Source of the DNA: Klebsiella sp. BIGb0138
Lineage (GTDB): Bacteria; Pseudomonadota; Gammaproteobacteria; Enterobacterales; Enterobacteriaceae
Reading direction: 5' to 3'
NCBI RefSeq assembly: GCF_004342285.1
Contig: NZ_SMCV01000002.1
Span: forward strand, 186,001-250,000
DNA length: 64,000 nt
A program made the translations under genes and the position numbers. This document shows, one piece after another, positions 50,523 to 61,525 of this stretch; position 1 is the first letter of the stretch, and every line of letters begins with the position of its first letter. Under the pieces are notes generated by a model that did not search any database, was not told the DNA's origin, and saw nothing but the letters and a program-made list of their open reading frames with translations.

Positions 50523-53500
50523 ATGAAAAGAATGTTAATCAACGCAACTCAGCAGGAAGAGTTGCGCGTCGCCCTTGTTGATGGGCAGCGCCTGTACGAC
50601 CTGGATATCGAAAGCCCCGGGCACGAACAGAAAAAAGCGAACATCTACAAAGGCAAAATTACCCGTATTGAACCTAGCCTTGAAGCCGCGTTTGTTGATT
50701 ACGGCGCCGAGCGTCATGGTTTCCTCCCCCTCAAAGAAATCGCCCGCGAATACTTCCCTGCCAATTACAACTCCCATGGTCGTCCGAATATTAAGGATGT
50801 GCTGCGTGAAGGCCAGGAAGTCATTGTGCAGATTGATAAAGAAGAACGTGGCAACAAAGGCGCCGCGCTCACCACCTTTATCAGCCTCGCGGGTAGCTAT
50901 CTGGTGCTGATGCCGAATAACCCACGCGCAGGCGGTATTTCACGCCGTATCGAGGGTGACGACCGCACCGAACTGAAAGAAGCGCTGGCCAGCCTTGAGC
51001 TGCCTGACGGCATGGGGCTTATCGTGCGTACCGCAGGCGTCGGCAAATCGGCCGAAGCGCTGCAGTGGGACCTGAGCTTCCGTCTGAAGCACTGGGAAGC
51101 GATCCAGAAAGCTGCTGAAAGCCGCCCGGCGCCGTTCCTGATCCATCAGGAAAGTAACGTCATCGTGCGCGCTTTCCGTGACTACCTGCGTCAGGATATC
51201 GGTGAAATCCTTATCGATAACCCAAAAGTGCTTGAGCTGGCTCGCCAGCACATTGCCGCCCTGGGGCGTCCGGACTTCAGCAGCAAAATTAAATTGTACA
51301 CCGGTGAAATCCCGCTGTTCAGCCACTATCAGATCGAGTCACAGATCGAGTCCGCCTTCCAGCGTGAAGTTCGCCTGCCGTCCGGCGGTTCTATCGTTAT
51401 CGATAGCACCGAAGCGTTGACCGCAATCGACATCAACTCCGCTCGCGCCACCCGCGGCGGCGATATCGAAGAAACGGCGTTCAATACCAACCTCGAAGCG
51501 GCCGATGAGATTGCCCGTCAGCTGCGTCTGCGCGACCTCGGCGGTCTGATCGTCATCGACTTCATCGACATGACGCCGGTCCGTCACCAGCGTGCGGTTG
51601 AAAACCGCCTGCGCGAAGCCGTCCGTCAGGACCGCGCGCGTATTCAGATCAGCCACATTTCCCGCTTTGGTCTGCTCGAAATGTCGCGTCAGCGTCTGAG
51701 CCCGTCGCTGGGCGAATCCAGTCATCACGTCTGCCCGCGCTGTAGCGGTACCGGCACCGTGCGCGATAACGAATCCCTGTCGCTCTCTATCCTGCGTCTG
51801 ATTGAAGAAGAAGCGCTGAAAGAGAACACCCAGGAAGTTCACGCTATCGTACCCGTGCCGATTGCTTCCTACCTGTTGAACGAAAAACGCGCGGCGGTGA
51901 GCGCTATCGAAACCCGTCAGGGCGACGTGCGCGTGATCATCGTGCCGAACGATCAGATGGAAACGCCGCATTACTCCGTTCTGCGCGTACGCAAAGGCGA
52001 AGAGACCTCAACCCTGAGCTATCTGCTGCCGAAACTGCACGAAGAAGAGATGGCGCTGCCGGCTGACGAAGAACCCGCCGAGCGTAAACGCCCTGAGCAG
52101 CCGGCCCTGGCCACCTTTGTGATGCCGGACGTGCCGCCTGCGCCTGCGCAGGAAGCGCCTGTCGTGGCGCCTGCGGTTGCGAAAACGGCAGCGGCTCCTG
52201 CGGCTACCGCACCGGCGCAGCCGGGCCTGCTCTCTCGCTTCTTTGGCGCGCTGAAAGTTATCTTCTCCGGCGCAGAAGAGGCGAAACCGGCCGAACCTCA
52301 GGTAGAGAAAAAAGCCGAAGAGAAACCGGAACGCCAGCAAGAACGGCGTAAACCGCGGGCTAACAATCGTCGCGATCGCAACGATCGTCGTGATAATCGC
52401 GAAGGCCGCGATAATCGTGATAACCGCGACAGCCGTGCTGAAAATGGTGAAGGCCGTGAGTCTCGTGAATCTCGCGAGGAGAACCGCCGTAACCGCCGCG
52501 AGAAACAGCAGCAGAACGTCGAGCCGCGTGAATCTCGCCAGACCGCGGTCGATGATGCCGAGAAAGGCAAGGCGCGCGACGAACAGCAGCCGCGTCGCGA
52601 ACGTAACCGTCGTCGTAACGACGAGAAGCGTCAGGCGCCGCAGGAAGCAAAAGCACAAACTCGCGAGGAGCCGGTTGTCCAGCAGGAAACCGAGCAGGAA
52701 GAGCGCGTGCAGACCATGGCGCGTCGTAAGCCGCGTCAGCTCGCCCAGAAGGTGCGCGTCGCGTCTGCCGCGGTCGAAACGACTGAACAGGTGGTGGAAA
52801 CCGTCGCCGTCGCTCTGCCAGACGCTGTGGCTCCGCGTACCGAGCTGGCAAAAGTCGACCTGCCTGCGGTTGTTGAAACCGCTGCCGATCATGACGACAG
52901 CAGCGAGTCTCGTGAAGCCAACGGTATGCCGCGTCGCTCCCGTCGTTCACCGCGCCATCTGCGCGTGAGCGGCCAGCGTCGTCGTCGCTACCGCGATGAG
53001 CGTTACCCGACCCAGTCACCGATGCCGCTGGCCGTCGCCTGCGCGTCGCCGGAAATGGCGTCCGGTAAAGTGTGGATCCGTTACCCGGTGGTTCGTCCGC
53101 AGGATCAGCAGGAAGAGCAGCAGGTTCAGGCATCCGTTGCCGAAACCGTCGAGCCGATCGTTGCGTCGGTTGCCGCGGTGGAACCCGTCATTGCGGAAGC
53201 TACCGCACCTGCGGTCAGCGAAGCGGCTCCTGCTACCGCCGAACCGGCACAGCCGGCGGCCAGTGAAGCAGACGTTATCGCTGAAGAAACCGTTGTAGCG
53301 GCTGAAAGCGTAGTTGAACCGTCAGCCGCAGCGGAGCCGGAAACGGCCATCGCCGAGAGCGCAGCCACAGCTGAAAACAACGTTGTTGTGCAGGACGAAA
53401 CGCCAGCGGTTGAAGCGCAAGAGACTTCGGCGCCGCAGGCTGTCGAGCCGACGCCAGTGGTTGCAGCAGCGCCGGTGGTGGAAACAACCCCAGTTGTTGA

Positions 53501-53804
53501 AGCCTCGCCGGTAGTGGAAACTGCGGCAGTAGTTGAAACAGCACCGGTTGTTGAAACTGCGCCGGTTGCTGAAACTGCGCCGGTTGTCGCCACGGCAACG
53601 GTTGCAGAGACCGTTATCGTGTCTCACCGCCATGCCACCGCGCCGATGACCCGTGCGCCGGCTCCGGCCTATGAGCCAGAAGCACCGCGTCATAGCGATT
53701 GGGTTCGCCCGGCCTTCGCCTTTGATGGTAAAGGCGCTGCCGGCGGCCACAGCGCTACGCATCAGGCCACCGCGGAACCTACCCGTCCGCAGCCTCTCGA
53801 GTAA
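50523..53804 (+). CDS. rne: Ribonuclease E
   Basis: RNase E is the essential endonuclease that starts mRNA decay, matures rRNA and tRNA, and scaffolds the degradosome. The 1093 residues have a catalytic half (S1 domain about 35-125, DNase I-like site with D303 and D346, Zn-link C404 and C407 in CPRCSGTG), a membrane-anchoring amphipathic helix (568-583, [16 protein letters not shown]), an arginine-rich RNA-binding region (about 605-670), helicase- and enolase-binding parts, and a conserved PNPase-binding C-terminus ([14 protein letters not shown]). It is about 30 residues longer than E. coli RNase E (1061). A run of VVET/APV-type repeats lies around residues 976-1036. Confidence 0.97.
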   Translation: MKRMLINATQQEELRVALVDGQRLYDLDIESPGHEQKKANIYKGKITRIEPSLEAAFVDYGAERHGFLPLKEIAREYFPANYNSHGRPNIKDVLREGQEVIVQIDKEERGNKGAALTTFISLAGSYLVLMPNNPRAGGISRRIEGDDRTELKEALASLELPDGMGLIVRTAGVGKSAEALQWDLSFRLKHWEAIQKAAESRPAPFLIHQESNVIVRAFRDYLRQDIGEILIDNPKVLELARQHIAALGRPDFSSKIKLYTGEIPLFSHYQIESQIESAFQREVRLPSGGSIVIDSTEALTAIDINSARATRGGDIEETAFNTNLEAADEIARQLRLRDLGGLIVIDFIDMTPVRHQRAVENRLREAVRQDRARIQISHISRFGLLEMSRQRLSPSLGESSHHVCPRCSGTGTVRDNESLSLSILRLIEEEALKENTQEVHAIVPVPIASYLLNEKRAAVSAIETRQGDVRVIIVPNDQMETPHYSVLRVRKGEETSTLSYLLPKLHEEEMALPADEEPAERKRPEQPALATFVMPDVPPAPAQEAPVVAPAVAKTAAAPAATAPAQPGLLSRFFGALKVIFSGAEEAKPAEPQVEKKAEEKPERQQERRKPRANNRRDRNDRRDNREGRDNRDNRDSRAENGEGRESRESREENRRNRREKQQQNVEPRESRQTAVDDAEKGKARDEQQPRRERNRRRNDEKRQAPQEAKAQTREEPVVQQETEQEERVQTMARRKPRQLAQKVRVASAAVETTEQVVETVAVALPDAVAPRTELAKVDLPAVVETAADHDDSSESREANGMPRRSRRSPRHLRVSGQRRRRYRDERYPTQSPMPLAVACASPEMASGKVWIRYPVVRPQDQQEEQQVQASVAETVEPIVASVAAVEPVIAEATAPAVSEAAPATAEPAQPAASEADVIAEETVVAAESVVEPSAAAEPETAIAESAATAENNVVVQDETPAVEAQETSAPQAVEPTPVVAAAPVVETTPVVEASPVVETAAVVETAPVVETAPVAETAPVVATATVAETVIVSHRHATAPMTRAPAPAYEPEAPRHSDWVRPAFAFDGKGAAGGHSATHQATAEPTRPQPLE

Positions 53805-53818
53805 GCGCGACGCGTCAT

Positions 53819-53847
53819 AAAAAAACCGGCCTCTGGCCGGTTTTTTT
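53819..53847. terminator. Bidirectional terminator of rne and the LysR gene
   Basis: AACCGGCC / GGCCGGTT pair around TCT with As before and seven Ts after, so the hairpin can stop transcripts from both sides. It lies 15 bases after the rne stop and touches the stop of the convergent LysR gene. Confidence 0.92.
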
Positions 53848-54781
53848 ATTCCCCTTCCGGCCGCTGCATCCCGGCCACCTGCGGCATCACCTCGCGCATC
53901 AGGTCGAGGAACTTTCGCAAACGGGTGGGATAATACCGCGCCCACGGATAGACCAGATGCACCGGCAGCGCAGATGCTCGCCACGATGGAAACAGCTCAA
54001 TCAACCGCCCGGCGGCAATATCTTCCGCTACCGCCCAGCTTGATACGATAGCCACCCCCAGCCCCGCCAGCGCCGTATTGCGGGCCACATAAACGCTATC
54101 GGTGCTCAGGCACGGCACAATACCGAACGTTAATTCCCGGTTATCTTGCTGGCGTTGCAGCTTCACCTCATGCTGATAGAAGGTGCTGATCGCCACCCAC
54201 GGCAGGCGTGACAGATCCTCGGGCATGGCTAACGCCGGGTAGCGCGAAAGCAATGCCGGCGCCGCCACCAGACTGCGCGGCACCTCGGCCAGCAGCACGG
54301 ACACCGTCGCCGGATCGACCTCGGCGCCGACCCGAATAGCGCAATCGATATTGTCACTGAGGAAGTCGACGGTTTTGTCATTCAGCATCCACTCCACCGC
54401 CAGCTGCGGATAGCGCTGCAGGAAACTGACCAGCGGATCGAGCAGCTGCTGCTGGCCAAACGCGTGCGGGGCGCGCACCCGTAAGACGCCGACCGGACGG
54501 TCGTCGGCGATACTCAGATCGTCCTCCAGCGCCATCCACGCATCCACCACCTGGCGCGCGTGCTGATAGCAGCGCTCGCCGTCGTCGGTCAGTTTCATGG
54601 CATGGGTGGTGCGCAAAATTAACTTTGCGCCGAGCAATCTTTCCAGCGACTGCAGGCGTCGGCTCACCGTCGCCTGGGTGGTATTCAGCTGTAGCGCGGC
54701 GGCAGAAAGCGAACCGGCCTCAACGATTCGAATAAAGGTCCGCATCAGTTCAATACGATCTATACGCTCCTGCCTCTTCAT
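53846..54781 (-). CDS. LysR-family transcriptional regulator
   Basis: The 311 residues have an N-terminal winged helix-turn-helix (about 8-65; MRTFIRIVEAGSLSAAALQL, then TTQATVSRRLQSLERLLGAKL) and a C-terminal substrate-binding effector domain (about 95-300). The ATG at 54781 gives the usual LysR N-terminal length; the frame opens 132 bases further upstream without conserved sequence. It is divergent from an MFS transporter gene with a palindrome between them, so it probably controls that transporter. The effector is unknown. E. coli has the flagellar operon in this interval. Confidence 0.9.
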   Translation of the reverse strand: MKRQERIDRIELMRTFIRIVEAGSLSAAALQLNTTQATVSRRLQSLERLLGAKLILRTTHAMKLTDDGERCYQHARQVVDAWMALEDDLSIADDRPVGVLRVRAPHAFGQQQLLDPLVSFLQRYPQLAVEWMLNDKTVDFLSDNIDCAIRVGAEVDPATVSVLLAEVPRSLVAAPALLSRYPALAMPEDLSRLPWVAISTFYQHEVKLQRQQDNRELTFGIVPCLSTDSVYVARNTALAGLGVAIVSSWAVAEDIAAGRLIELFPSWRASALPVHLVYPWARYYPTRLRKFLDLMREVMPQVAGMQRPEGE

Positions 54782-54793
54782 TATCCTTGTCTC

Positions 54794-54810
54794 TATACGT
54801 ATTACGTATA
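54794..54810. promoter_or_regulatory. Palindromic operator candidate between LysR and MFS genes
   Basis: TATACGTATTACGTATA is a palindrome except for its centre base, in the 109-base gap between the divergent LysR and MFS genes. It fits the T-N11-A form of LysR sites and lies 13 bases upstream of the LysR start, so autoregulation is likely. Confidence 0.6.
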
Positions 54811-54890
54811 ACCGTTTTACCACCGCGCTATCTACCGCGCCAGCCGTAATCGGGAAAGAATAGCGCCATCTCATCTTCGAGGACTGCATC

Positions 54891-56105
54891 ATGACACCGA
54901 CGCCTTTATCCACCCGCCAGGCCGGCTGGATTATTTTTATACTCGCTCTCGGCGCTGGCTTTAGCGTCGCCTCTATTTATTATGCCCAGCCCCTGCTGCC
55001 GCTGATGGGCGCCAACCTGCACCTCAGCGTGGAAGGGATGGGATTAGTCCCTACCCTGACCCAGGCAGGCTACGCGCTGGGCATCTTGTTTCTGCTGCCG
55101 CTTGGCGACCGCCACGATCGCCGGATGCTGATCTTACTGAAAAGCGCGGCGCTGGCAGTCCTGCTGCTGCTGTGTAGCCTGACCGGACAGCTCACTTCGC
55201 TGCTGGTTGTCAGCCTGCTGATCGGCATGGCGGCAACCATGGCGCAGGATATCGTGCCGGCGGCGGCGATTCTGGCGCCGGCGGGAAAACAAGGGAAAAT
55301 GGTCGGGACGGTGATGACCGGGCTGCTGCTGGGAATTCTGCTCTCCAGAACGGTCAGCGGCCTCGTCGGCGCGCTGTTCGGCTGGCGGGTGATGTATCAG
55401 GCGGCGGCGGTCAGTATTGCGTTAATTGGCCTGCTGATGTGGCGCATCCTGCCTCGCTTTGAAATTCATTCAACGTTAAGCTACCCGCAGCTGATGAAAT
55501 CCATGGCGCAGCTCTGGAAACGCTACCCTGCGCTGCGCCGGGCGGCGCTGGCGCAGGGCTTTTTATCCATTGCCTTCAGCGCCTTCTGGTCAACGCTGGC
55601 GGTGATGCTGCTCGCCCACTATCAGATGGGCAGCGCCGTTGCCGGTGGATTCGGTATCGCCGGCGCGGCCGGCGCGCTGGCAGCGCCGCTGGCCGGCGGG
55701 CTGGCCGACAAATACGGCGCCGGAAAAGTTACCCAGTTAGGTGCGGCGCTGGTGACGGTCTCCTTCGCTCTGATGTTGCTGATGCCAGCCCTGCCGCCGC
55801 ACGGCCAGCTGATCCTGATTGGCCTCTCGGCCATCGGCTTCGATCTTGGTCTGCAGTCCAGCCTGGTGGCCCATCAGAACCTGGTATATGGCCTGGAGCC
55901 CCAGGCCCGCGGCCGCCTGAACGCGCTGCTGTTCACCGGGGTATTTATCGGAATGTCGCTCGGTTCCGTGCTCGGCAGCAGGCTGTATGTTGCGGCCGGC
56001 TGGAACGGCGTGGTGATCCTGGCCGTGGTTGCCGGCGCCATCGCCCTTGCGATTCGCCTGCGGGAAAGCGCGCGCCTGCAGTCTGCCCAGCGCGCAACCC
56101 GATAA
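54891..56105 (+). CDS. MFS transporter (drug/metabolite exporter-like)
   Basis: The 404-residue protein has about 12 transmembrane segments and the MFS loop motif LGDRHDRRMLILLKS after TM2, with YYAQPLLPLMGANLHLS in TM1, a hallmark of a putative efflux branch of the superfamily. GGLADKYGAGKVTQ is the equivalent loop in the second half. It is divergent from the LysR regulator gene and probably its target. The substrate is unknown. The pair sits where flagellar genes stand in motile relatives. Confidence 0.87.
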   Translation: MTPTPLSTRQAGWIIFILALGAGFSVASIYYAQPLLPLMGANLHLSVEGMGLVPTLTQAGYALGILFLLPLGDRHDRRMLILLKSAALAVLLLLCSLTGQLTSLLVVSLLIGMAATMAQDIVPAAAILAPAGKQGKMVGTVMTGLLLGILLSRTVSGLVGALFGWRVMYQAAAVSIALIGLLMWRILPRFEIHSTLSYPQLMKSMAQLWKRYPALRRAALAQGFLSIAFSAFWSTLAVMLLAHYQMGSAVAGGFGIAGAAGALAAPLAGGLADKYGAGKVTQLGAALVTVSFALMLLMPALPPHGQLILIGLSAIGFDLGLQSSLVAHQNLVYGLEPQARGRLNALLFTGVFIGMSLGSVLGSRLYVAAGWNGVVILAVVAGAIALAIRLRESARLQSAQRATR

Positions 56106-56140
56106 AAAACCCGCTCCGCAGAGCGGAACGGGTCTCTTTC
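56104..56140. terminator. Terminator between the MFS gene and murJ
   Basis: ACCCGCTCCGC pairs with GCGGAACGGGT (one mismatch) between convergent genes, with six As before and TCTCTTT after. It can serve both directions. Confidence 0.8.
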
Positions 56141-56157
56141 AGTCCGGCGTCCCGTCC

Positions 56158-57693
56158 TCAGACGGTACGTCGGGCGAACTCTTTCACCCGGAAGCCCAGC
56201 AGCAGCAGAGTGGCGAAATAGGCCACGACCCCTACGCCCACGACCGCCATCAGCCGCACAAGGCGGAACAGCATGGTGCCTTGCGACCATTCCGGCATGA
56301 TATACATCATGCCCAGCAGCGCAGCAGACATCACCAGCACCGCGATCACCAGACGCAGCAGGAACGAGAACCAGCCGGGCTGCGGGGTAAAGATTTTTTG
56401 CTTACGCAGCTGCCAGTACAGTAAACCGGCGTTGAGACAGGCCGCCAGACCGATGGACAGCGACAGGCCGGCATGTTTGAGCGGACCGATAAAGATCAGG
56501 TTCATCACCTGGGTCATAATCAGGGTAATGATAGCGATTTTAACCGGCGTTTTAATGTCCTGACGCGAGTAGAAACCCGGCGCCAGCACCTTCACTACGA
56601 TCAGCCCCATCAGCCCGACCGAGTAAGCCACCAGCGCCCGCTGGGTCATGGCGGCATCGAAGGCGCTGAACTTCCCGTACTGGAACAGGGCGACGGTCAG
56701 CGGTTTGGCGAGGATCCCCAGCGCCACCGCGCTCGGCAACGCCAGCAGAAAGCACAGGCGCAGACCCCAGTCCATCAGGCGGCAATATTCGTCATGGTTA
56801 CCGCTGGCGAAGCTTTTGGACAGCGAGGGCAGCAGAATCGTCCCCAGCGCCACCCCCAGCACGCCGGACGGAAACTCCATCAGGCGATCCGCGTAGTACA
56901 TCCACGATACCGAACCAGAAACCAGAAATGAGGCGAAGATAGTGTTGATGATCAAGGAGATCTGGCTGACGGAAACGCCGAGGATCGCCGGCCCCATCTG
57001 TTTGACCACCCGCATCGCGCCGGCATCTTTCAGGTTGATGCGCGGCAGCACCAGCATGCCGATTTTTTTCAGATGCGGCAACTGATAGGCCAGCTGGAGC
57101 ACGCCGCCGACGGTAACGGCCCACGCCATCGCCAGCATCGGCGGATGAAAGTACGGCGCGGCAAACAGCGCAAAGCCGATCATACTGACGTTGAGGAAGG
57201 TCGGCGCGAAGGCGGGAACGGAAAAACGGTTCCAGGTATTGAGAATTGCCCCGGCCAACGATGCCAGAGAAATCAGCAGAATATAAGGAAAAGTGATCCG
57301 CAGGAGCTGGGTGGTCAGCGTAAATTTATCCGGGCTATCGACGAACCCTGGAGCGGTCACGGTGATAACCCAGGGCGCTGCCAGCATCCCGAGGACCGTG
57401 ACAACCGCCAGAACCAGCGTCAGCAGACCCGAGACATAGGCCACGAAGACGCGGGTCGCATCCTCGCCCTGCTTACTTTTATATTCGGCAAGAATCGGCA
57501 CGAAGGCCTGCGAGAAGGCGCCTTCGGCGAAAATGCGTCGCAGCAAATTCGGTAATTTGAAAGCCACGAAAAAGGCATCCGTCGTCATCCCGGCACCAAA
57601 AATGCGGGCAACGATAGCATCACGCGCAAACCCCAGAACGCGTGAAAACATGGTCATCGAACTGACAGCCGCCAGTGATTTTAATAGGTTCAT
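56158..57693 (-). CDS. murJ: Lipid II flippase MurJ
   Basis: MurJ (MviN) flips the peptidoglycan precursor lipid II to the periplasmic side. The 511 residues have about 14 transmembrane helices and the essential arginines R18, R24 and R52 ([21 protein letters not shown]), plus [16 protein letters not shown]. The ATG at 57693 gives [12 protein letters not shown]; the frame opens 18 bases earlier. In E. coli flgN and the rest of the flagellar cluster follow murJ towards rne; here the LysR/MFS pair does. Confidence 0.96.
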   Translation of the reverse strand: MNLLKSLAAVSSMTMFSRVLGFARDAIVARIFGAGMTTDAFFVAFKLPNLLRRIFAEGAFSQAFVPILAEYKSKQGEDATRVFVAYVSGLLTLVLAVVTVLGMLAAPWVITVTAPGFVDSPDKFTLTTQLLRITFPYILLISLASLAGAILNTWNRFSVPAFAPTFLNVSMIGFALFAAPYFHPPMLAMAWAVTVGGVLQLAYQLPHLKKIGMLVLPRINLKDAGAMRVVKQMGPAILGVSVSQISLIINTIFASFLVSGSVSWMYYADRLMEFPSGVLGVALGTILLPSLSKSFASGNHDEYCRLMDWGLRLCFLLALPSAVALGILAKPLTVALFQYGKFSAFDAAMTQRALVAYSVGLMGLIVVKVLAPGFYSRQDIKTPVKIAIITLIMTQVMNLIFIGPLKHAGLSLSIGLAACLNAGLLYWQLRKQKIFTPQPGWFSFLLRLVIAVLVMSAALLGMMYIMPEWSQGTMLFRLVRLMAVVGVGVVAYFATLLLLGFRVKEFARRTV

Positions 57694-57805
57694 TAACGTG
57701 TTATTCCACAACCCTGAAGTAAAACGCCCGCGATAGCGGGCGCTGGAAAGTGGCGATAGTCTACCGGGTTCGTAATGAATTACTACTCCCAGATGTTACA
57801 ACGAA

Positions 57806-58729
57806 TTATTCACTGATGGCCTCGCGCCACAGTTTATCAACGATGCGCTGGGCCAGCAGCGCCTGTTCGCCAGCCGTTTCGGGAACCGTCTGATTTTGCA
57901 CGCATTCAATAAAATGACGCGCGCAGCCGACAAACCCTCGTTGCTCCAGCGTGGTTTGCCAGCCGGGCACCGGCCGCTGTACCACGCCCTGACCGCGCTC
58001 TTCCTGCCACTCACGCATATCCCGGACCTCATACAGCCCGCCGTCGGTAACCGCCTGCACCCATTCGCGCTGACTACCGGCGCGGCGGTGCATACTGGTG
58101 GTGATCTCCAGCTGCGGGGTGCTGAAATGATGTTCAGCATAGAGCATCTCCCCCTGGGCGGTGGTCTGCAGCGTCCCGCCGCTCAGGCGGGCTTTTCCTC
58201 CCGCCAGCCACAGGGCGGTATCCACCACGTGCAGATAATCATCCAGCAGGGTAAAGCGCAGATCGTGGCCCACGCTGTCGCTGCGGTGTTTATCCATGCG
58301 TAGTGACGCGGCACGCTCCAGCTGCGCTTTGAGCTCGCGGTACAGCGGGGCAAAGCGGCGGTTGAAGCCCACCATCAGCGTCAGCTTGCGCCGGGCCGCC
58401 AGCTCGACTAACGACTCCGCCTCATTGAGTTTGTCGGCCAGCGGTTTATCGACGCAGACATGCACGCCGGCGTTCAGCAAGCGGCTGACCACCTCAAAAT
58501 GCGAGGCCGTCGAAGTGTGTACAAAGACCGCATCACACTGTGCCGCCAGCCGATCCAGCGACCCGGCATAGGGGATACGCCAGGTGTCGCAGATCCGTAG
58601 CGCCTTCTCTTTACCCGGCGACCAGGCCGCCTGCAGCGTCCAGCCGTCCGCCGCCCCCAGCACCGGCAGCCAGGCCTTCTGGGCGATCCCCCCCAGCCCT
58701 ACCACTCCCACGCGTAATGTCGCCGTCAC
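57806..58729 (-). CDS. mviM: Gfo/Idh/MocA-family oxidoreductase MviM
   Basis: MviM is a predicted NAD(P)-dependent oxidoreductase of unknown substrate. The 307 residues have an N-terminal Rossmann fold (GVVGLGGIAQKAWLPVLG), VHTSTASHFEVVSRLL, the CVDKPLADK segment that takes the place of the family EKP motif, and a C-terminal substrate domain. It lies 2 bases after yceH and upstream of murJ, as in E. coli. Despite the old 'virulence factor' name, no role is proven. Confidence 0.93.
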   Translation of the reverse strand: MTATLRVGVVGLGGIAQKAWLPVLGAADGWTLQAAWSPGKEKALRICDTWRIPYAGSLDRLAAQCDAVFVHTSTASHFEVVSRLLNAGVHVCVDKPLADKLNEAESLVELAARRKLTLMVGFNRRFAPLYRELKAQLERAASLRMDKHRSDSVGHDLRFTLLDDYLHVVDTALWLAGGKARLSGGTLQTTAQGEMLYAEHHFSTPQLEITTSMHRRAGSQREWVQAVTDGGLYEVRDMREWQEERGQGVVQRPVPGWQTTLEQRGFVGCARHFIECVQNQTVPETAGEQALLAQRIVDKLWREAISE

Positions 58730-58731
58730 GG

Positions 58732-59379
58732 TTAATCTCCCAGGTGAGCCAGCAGTGAATCCAGCCGCGTTTTAAGCTCCGCCACTTCATCTTCCAGCGC
58801 CTCAACACGGCTCTGAAGGTCATCGGTAGGCGGCGACACGGCCTCAACGGCGGTGATAAGCGAATCCATATCGTCGCAGAACAGATGCATATAGCGGGAC
58901 TCGCGTTTCCCCGGCTCGCGCGGCAGGCGGGCGACGAACGGGCCGTCATCACGGCTGGCCAGCGTGTCGAGCACGTTCTCGACTTCAGCCATATCGCTAA
59001 ATTCATGCATTCGCTGGGCGCGGCTGCGCAGCTCGCCCGGCGTCTGCGCGCCGCGCAGCAGCAGCGTGGCGACCACCGCCACCTCCGCCGGGGTCAGCTT
59101 CAGATCGCCGAACTCGGAATTACAAAAGCGCTGCTCGTATTTGGTGACCCGGTTGCCAAACCCGCTGACCGTGCGCAGATAATGGCGTTTGACCAGCGTG
59201 TCGAGAACCTCCTGAACATCGCTTTCGCTCAGCGACATTACCGGTTCACGGTTGGTTTTCTGATTACAGGCGGTGACCACCGCATTAACCGACAATGGGT
59301 ACTGTTCCGGCGTGGTGATCTGCTTTTCCAGCAAACAGCCAATGACCCGCGCTTCATGTGCGGTTAACTGATATTTCAT
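58732..59379 (-). CDS. yceH: DUF480 protein YceH
   Basis: YceH is a conserved protein with two winged-helix domains (DUF480) and no known function. The 215 residues begin [20 protein letters not shown] and include [20 protein letters not shown] and [16 protein letters not shown]. The C-terminus is a heptad-like coiled coil ([20 protein letters not shown]). It lies 9 bases after rimJ and 2 before mviM, in the same order as in E. coli. Confidence 0.93.
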   Translation of the reverse strand: MKYQLTAHEARVIGCLLEKQITTPEQYPLSVNAVVTACNQKTNREPVMSLSESDVQEVLDTLVKRHYLRTVSGFGNRVTKYEQRFCNSEFGDLKLTPAEVAVVATLLLRGAQTPGELRSRAQRMHEFSDMAEVENVLDTLASRDDGPFVARLPREPGKRESRYMHLFCDDMDSLITAVEAVSPPTDDLQSRVEALEDEVAELKTRLDSLLAHLGD

Positions 59380-59388
59380 GCTTTCTCC

Positions 59389-59973
59389 TTAGCGACCCGG
59401 AGTCCAGTCCGCTGTCGTCAACGCCGTCAGTACATGGTCGCGCCACTGCCCATCGATCAGCAGATAATCTTTGGCGTAACCCTCTTTTTCAAAACCAAGA
59501 CGCGCCAGTAAATCGCCGCTACGCTGATTATGCGGCATGTAGTTGGCCATTATGCGATGGATATGCTGCGTGCGCTGCATATAACGAATCGCTGCGGTCA
59601 GCGCTTCAAACATCAGTCCCTGCCCCTGCCACTTCTCGCCGATGGAATAGCCGAGATAGCAGGCATGAAACGACCCGCGTACCACGTTAGAAAAATTCGC
59701 CACGCCGATAATCTCTTTCTCTTCCGGGTCGAGCAGCGCAAAATAGAACGCCGAGCCCTGCTTGTGAAACTCCGAAATCATCGACAAACGCGCCTGCCAG
59801 CCGGAGGGGTAGCAGTGGCTGTCGTCGCGCACCGGCTCCCAGGGTTTTAAGAACCCTTTATTCTCCGCGTAATAATCGGCCAGACGCCAGGCGTCACGAT
59901 CGTAAACCAGCCGAACCACCAGCCTGTCCGTCGTCAAACGCACCTTGGGTACGTTACTGCGATAGCCAAACAT
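59389..59973 (-). CDS. rimJ: Ribosomal protein uS5 alanine N-acetyltransferase
   Basis: RimJ acetylates the N-terminal alanine of ribosomal protein S5 and assists 30S assembly. The 194 residues form a GNAT fold with strand [11 protein letters not shown] and the acetyl-CoA loop [17 protein letters not shown]. It starts [19 protein letters not shown] and heads the rimJ-yceH-mviM run. It is divergent from mdtH. Length matches E. coli. Confidence 0.95.
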   Translation of the reverse strand: MFGYRSNVPKVRLTTDRLVVRLVYDRDAWRLADYYAENKGFLKPWEPVRDDSHCYPSGWQARLSMISEFHKQGSAFYFALLDPEEKEIIGVANFSNVVRGSFHACYLGYSIGEKWQGQGLMFEALTAAIRYMQRTQHIHRIMANYMPHNQRSGDLLARLGFEKEGYAKDYLLIDGQWRDHVLTALTTADWTPGR

Positions 59974-60202
59974 TCCCTTCTCCTGTTCCCCTGACTTATC
60001 ACCCTGCTCCTTTCACTATACCTGTCCTGAACGGTTGTGTGAAAACAGCAACATACCATTTTCTGCACCATCTCCCCTTTTCGATGAATAGACTCTATCG
60101 ATCTTGCATTTTGATAAAAAAATATTATCGCAAGGAAGCTGGGAAAGTCAGTGCCTTCCCCGCACACTATCCGGGCAACTCTTTCTTTTCCCTGGAGGGG
60201 AA

Positions 60203-61411
60203 ATGTCCCGCGTATCGCAGGCAAGGAACCTGGGTAAATATTTCCTGTTAGTCGACAACATGCTGGTCGTCCTCGGCTTCTTTGTTGTCTTTCCGCTGAT
60301 CTCCATTCGTTTTGTCGACCAGATGGGCTGGGCGGCGCTGATGGTCGGGATTGCCCTCGGCTTGCGTCAACTGGTCCAGCAGGGGTTGGGCATTTTTGGT
60401 GGCGCGGTGGCCGATCGCTTTGGCGCCAAGCCGATGATCGTCACCGGGATGTTAATGCGCGCGGGCGGTTTCGCGGCGATGGCCGTCGCGCATGAGCCCT
60501 GGGTACTGTGGCTCTCATGTATTCTCTCAGGACTCGGCGGTACGTTATTCGATCCGCCACGCGCGGCGCTGGTGGTTAAACTGGTGCGTCCGCATCAGCG
60601 CGGGCGCTTCTTTTCCATCCTGATGATGCAGGACAGCGCCGGGGCGGTTATCGGCGCGCTGCTCGGCAGCTGGCTGCTGCAATATGACTTCCGCCTTGTC
60701 TGCTGCGTGGGGGCGGCGCTGTTCGTCGCCTGCGCCGCCTTCAACGCCTGGTATCTCCCGGCGTGGAAACTGTCAACGGTGAAGACGCCGGTCCGTGAGG
60801 GATTGGGCCGGGTGCTGCGCGACAGGCGCTTTGTCACCTACGTGCTGACGCTCACCGGCTATTATATGCTGGCGGTTCAGGTGATGCTGATGCTGCCGAT
60901 TATGGTCAACGACATCGCCGGCTCCCCCAGCGCGGTGAAATGGATGTATGCCATCGAAGCGACCCTCTCGCTCACCCTGCTGTATCCCATCGCGCGCTGG
61001 AGCGAACAGCGCTTTCGTCTGGAGCACCGGCTGATGGCCGGCCTGCTGGTCATGACCTTAGCCATGCTGCCCATTGGCTTAACCAGCAATTTACAGCAGC
61101 TCTTTACGCTGATTTGTCTCTTCTACATGGGTTCTATCATTGCCGAACCGGCCCGTGAAACCCTTGGCGCATCGCTGGCCGATGCCCGTGCCCGCGGCAG
61201 CTACATGGGGTTTAGCCGCCTGGGGTTGGCCTTTGGCGGGGCGTTTGGCTACGCCGGCGGCGGCTGGTTGTTCGACGCCGGTAAAGCGGTGAACCAGCCG
61301 GAGCTGCCGTGGTTGATGCTGAGCATTATCGGCCTGATCACCTTTATCGCCCTGTGGTGGCAATTTAGTCAGAAGCGATCGACCTCCGGGATGCTCGAAT
61401 CGCGTACCTGA
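60203..61411 (+). CDS. mdtH: MFS multidrug transporter MdtH
   Basis: MdtH is an inner-membrane major facilitator linked in E. coli to quinolone efflux. The 402 residues have about 12 transmembrane helices and the MFS loop motif [17 protein letters not shown]. The ATG at 60203 follows GGAGGGG and gives [14 protein letters not shown], the family start; the frame runs 99 bases upstream without conserved sequence. In E. coli grxB lies between mdtH and yceB; here only 114 bases separate them and no grxB is seen. Confidence 0.95.
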   Translation: MSRVSQARNLGKYFLLVDNMLVVLGFFVVFPLISIRFVDQMGWAALMVGIALGLRQLVQQGLGIFGGAVADRFGAKPMIVTGMLMRAGGFAAMAVAHEPWVLWLSCILSGLGGTLFDPPRAALVVKLVRPHQRGRFFSILMMQDSAGAVIGALLGSWLLQYDFRLVCCVGAALFVACAAFNAWYLPAWKLSTVKTPVREGLGRVLRDRRFVTYVLTLTGYYMLAVQVMLMLPIMVNDIAGSPSAVKWMYAIEATLSLTLLYPIARWSEQRFRLEHRLMAGLLVMTLAMLPIGLTSNLQQLFTLICLFYMGSIIAEPARETLGASLADARARGSYMGFSRLGLAFGGAFGYAGGGWLFDAGKAVNQPELPWLMLSIIGLITFIALWWQFSQKRSTSGMLESRT

Positions 61412-61525
61412 CTTTACCTTCGGGGTCAGACGCATTTTCAGCATTTTCCGCTGGTACGCCCAACGCTGGCAGGCCATGCTGCTTTATGTCAGGATGAGCC
61501 CATGGCATGACCGTTAAGGAACCCA

